Of a stretch of 12,825 bases of DNA, positions 12,781-12,825 are shown piece by piece. This DNA is from Candidatus Bathyarchaeota archaeon (GTDB lineage Archaea > Thermoproteota > Bathyarchaeia > 40CM-2-53-6). The notes below the pieces were generated by a model. The model was not told the origin of the DNA, ran no database searches, and saw nothing but the letters and a program-made list of their open reading frames with translations. The position numbers were made by a program, and so were the translations under genes. Positions within the stretch are counted from its first letter, which is position 1; the number at the start of each line of letters is the position of its first letter. The stretch covers positions 1-12,825 of the forward strand of contig VBBA01000156.1 in assembly GCA_005888675.1 (NCBI GenBank), given 5' to 3'.

Positions 12781-12825
12781 ATTAACGTCCGAAGGGTTGA
12801 GCAATCTCAAACGCCTGGTCGGTGA
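12752..12825 (+). CDS. Possible start of a gene leaving the right edge
   Basis: ATG at 12752 opens a frame that remains open to the end of the window (24 complete codons, beginning MVIDSVLVGRL). No Shine-Dalgarno sequence is seen. It is in a different frame from the 59-residue ORF and the two cannot both be long genes. The fragment is too short to identify. Confidence 0.3.
   Translation, partial: MVIDSVLVGRLTSEGLSNLKRLVG

Larger units (their letters stand above)
12394..12825. other. Stretch without a confident gene
   Basis: These 432 bases after the AMMECR1 gene contain only small ORFs. I found no tRNA (no GGTTCRA-type T loop), no long inverted repeat and no mobile-element end. It begins with a short GACT/AGTC hairpin followed by TATTTT (about 12411-12430), which could end the upstream transcript or serve as an AT-rich promoter box. 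Confidence 0.5.

Overview
The window comes from an archaeon. The S-adenosylmethionine synthetase is the archaeal (MAT-type) family, the UMP kinase is the short archaeal amino-acid-kinase form, the recombinase is RadA, the Obg-like GTPase carries a C-terminal TGS domain as in the archaeal YchF-related proteins, and there are archaeal-style CBS/zinc-ribbon, Mut7-C and AMMECR1 genes. TATA-like boxes lie about 30-40 bases before several starts. The gene content fits a TACK-type archaeon such as a Bathyarchaeia or deep Nitrososphaeria lineage; that placement is inference, because no rRNA or other phylogenetic marker is present.

Layout. The first 7.2 kb is read entirely on the minus strand. From upstream to downstream (right to left) it holds three consecutive small-loop membrane-hairpin proteins (111, 483 and 415 aa, the last two with long disordered Pro/Gln/Ser/Thr-rich tails), UMP kinase (pyrH), a small winged-helix protein with a problematic start, an Obg/YchF-like GTPase, metK, and the N-terminal part of a membrane protein leaving the left edge. 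A 229-bp divergent gap separates this block from plus-strand radA, which overlaps a 157-aa unknown protein containing an internal duplication. A single minus-strand gene for an EMC6/Rab5ip-like three-helix membrane protein is tucked in tail-to-tail. The right-hand plus-strand block is a tight run: a CBS-CBS-zinc-ribbon protein, dihydroorotase (pyrC), a Mut7-C RNase-fold protein and an AMMECR1 protein, with overlapping or abutting ends that point to one operon. The last 430 bp hold no confident gene, only small ORFs and possibly the first codons of a gene running off the right edge.

Functional themes. Pyrimidine synthesis is represented twice (dihydroorotase, UMP kinase), methyl-donor supply once (metK) and recombination/repair once (radA). 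The parts without an established role are the three-gene membrane-hairpin cassette, the repeat protein behind radA and the EMC6-like protein. No mobile element, CRISPR array, tRNA or rRNA was seen. A striking general trait is the large number of genes that start with TTG, several with a clear Shine-Dalgarno sequence in front.
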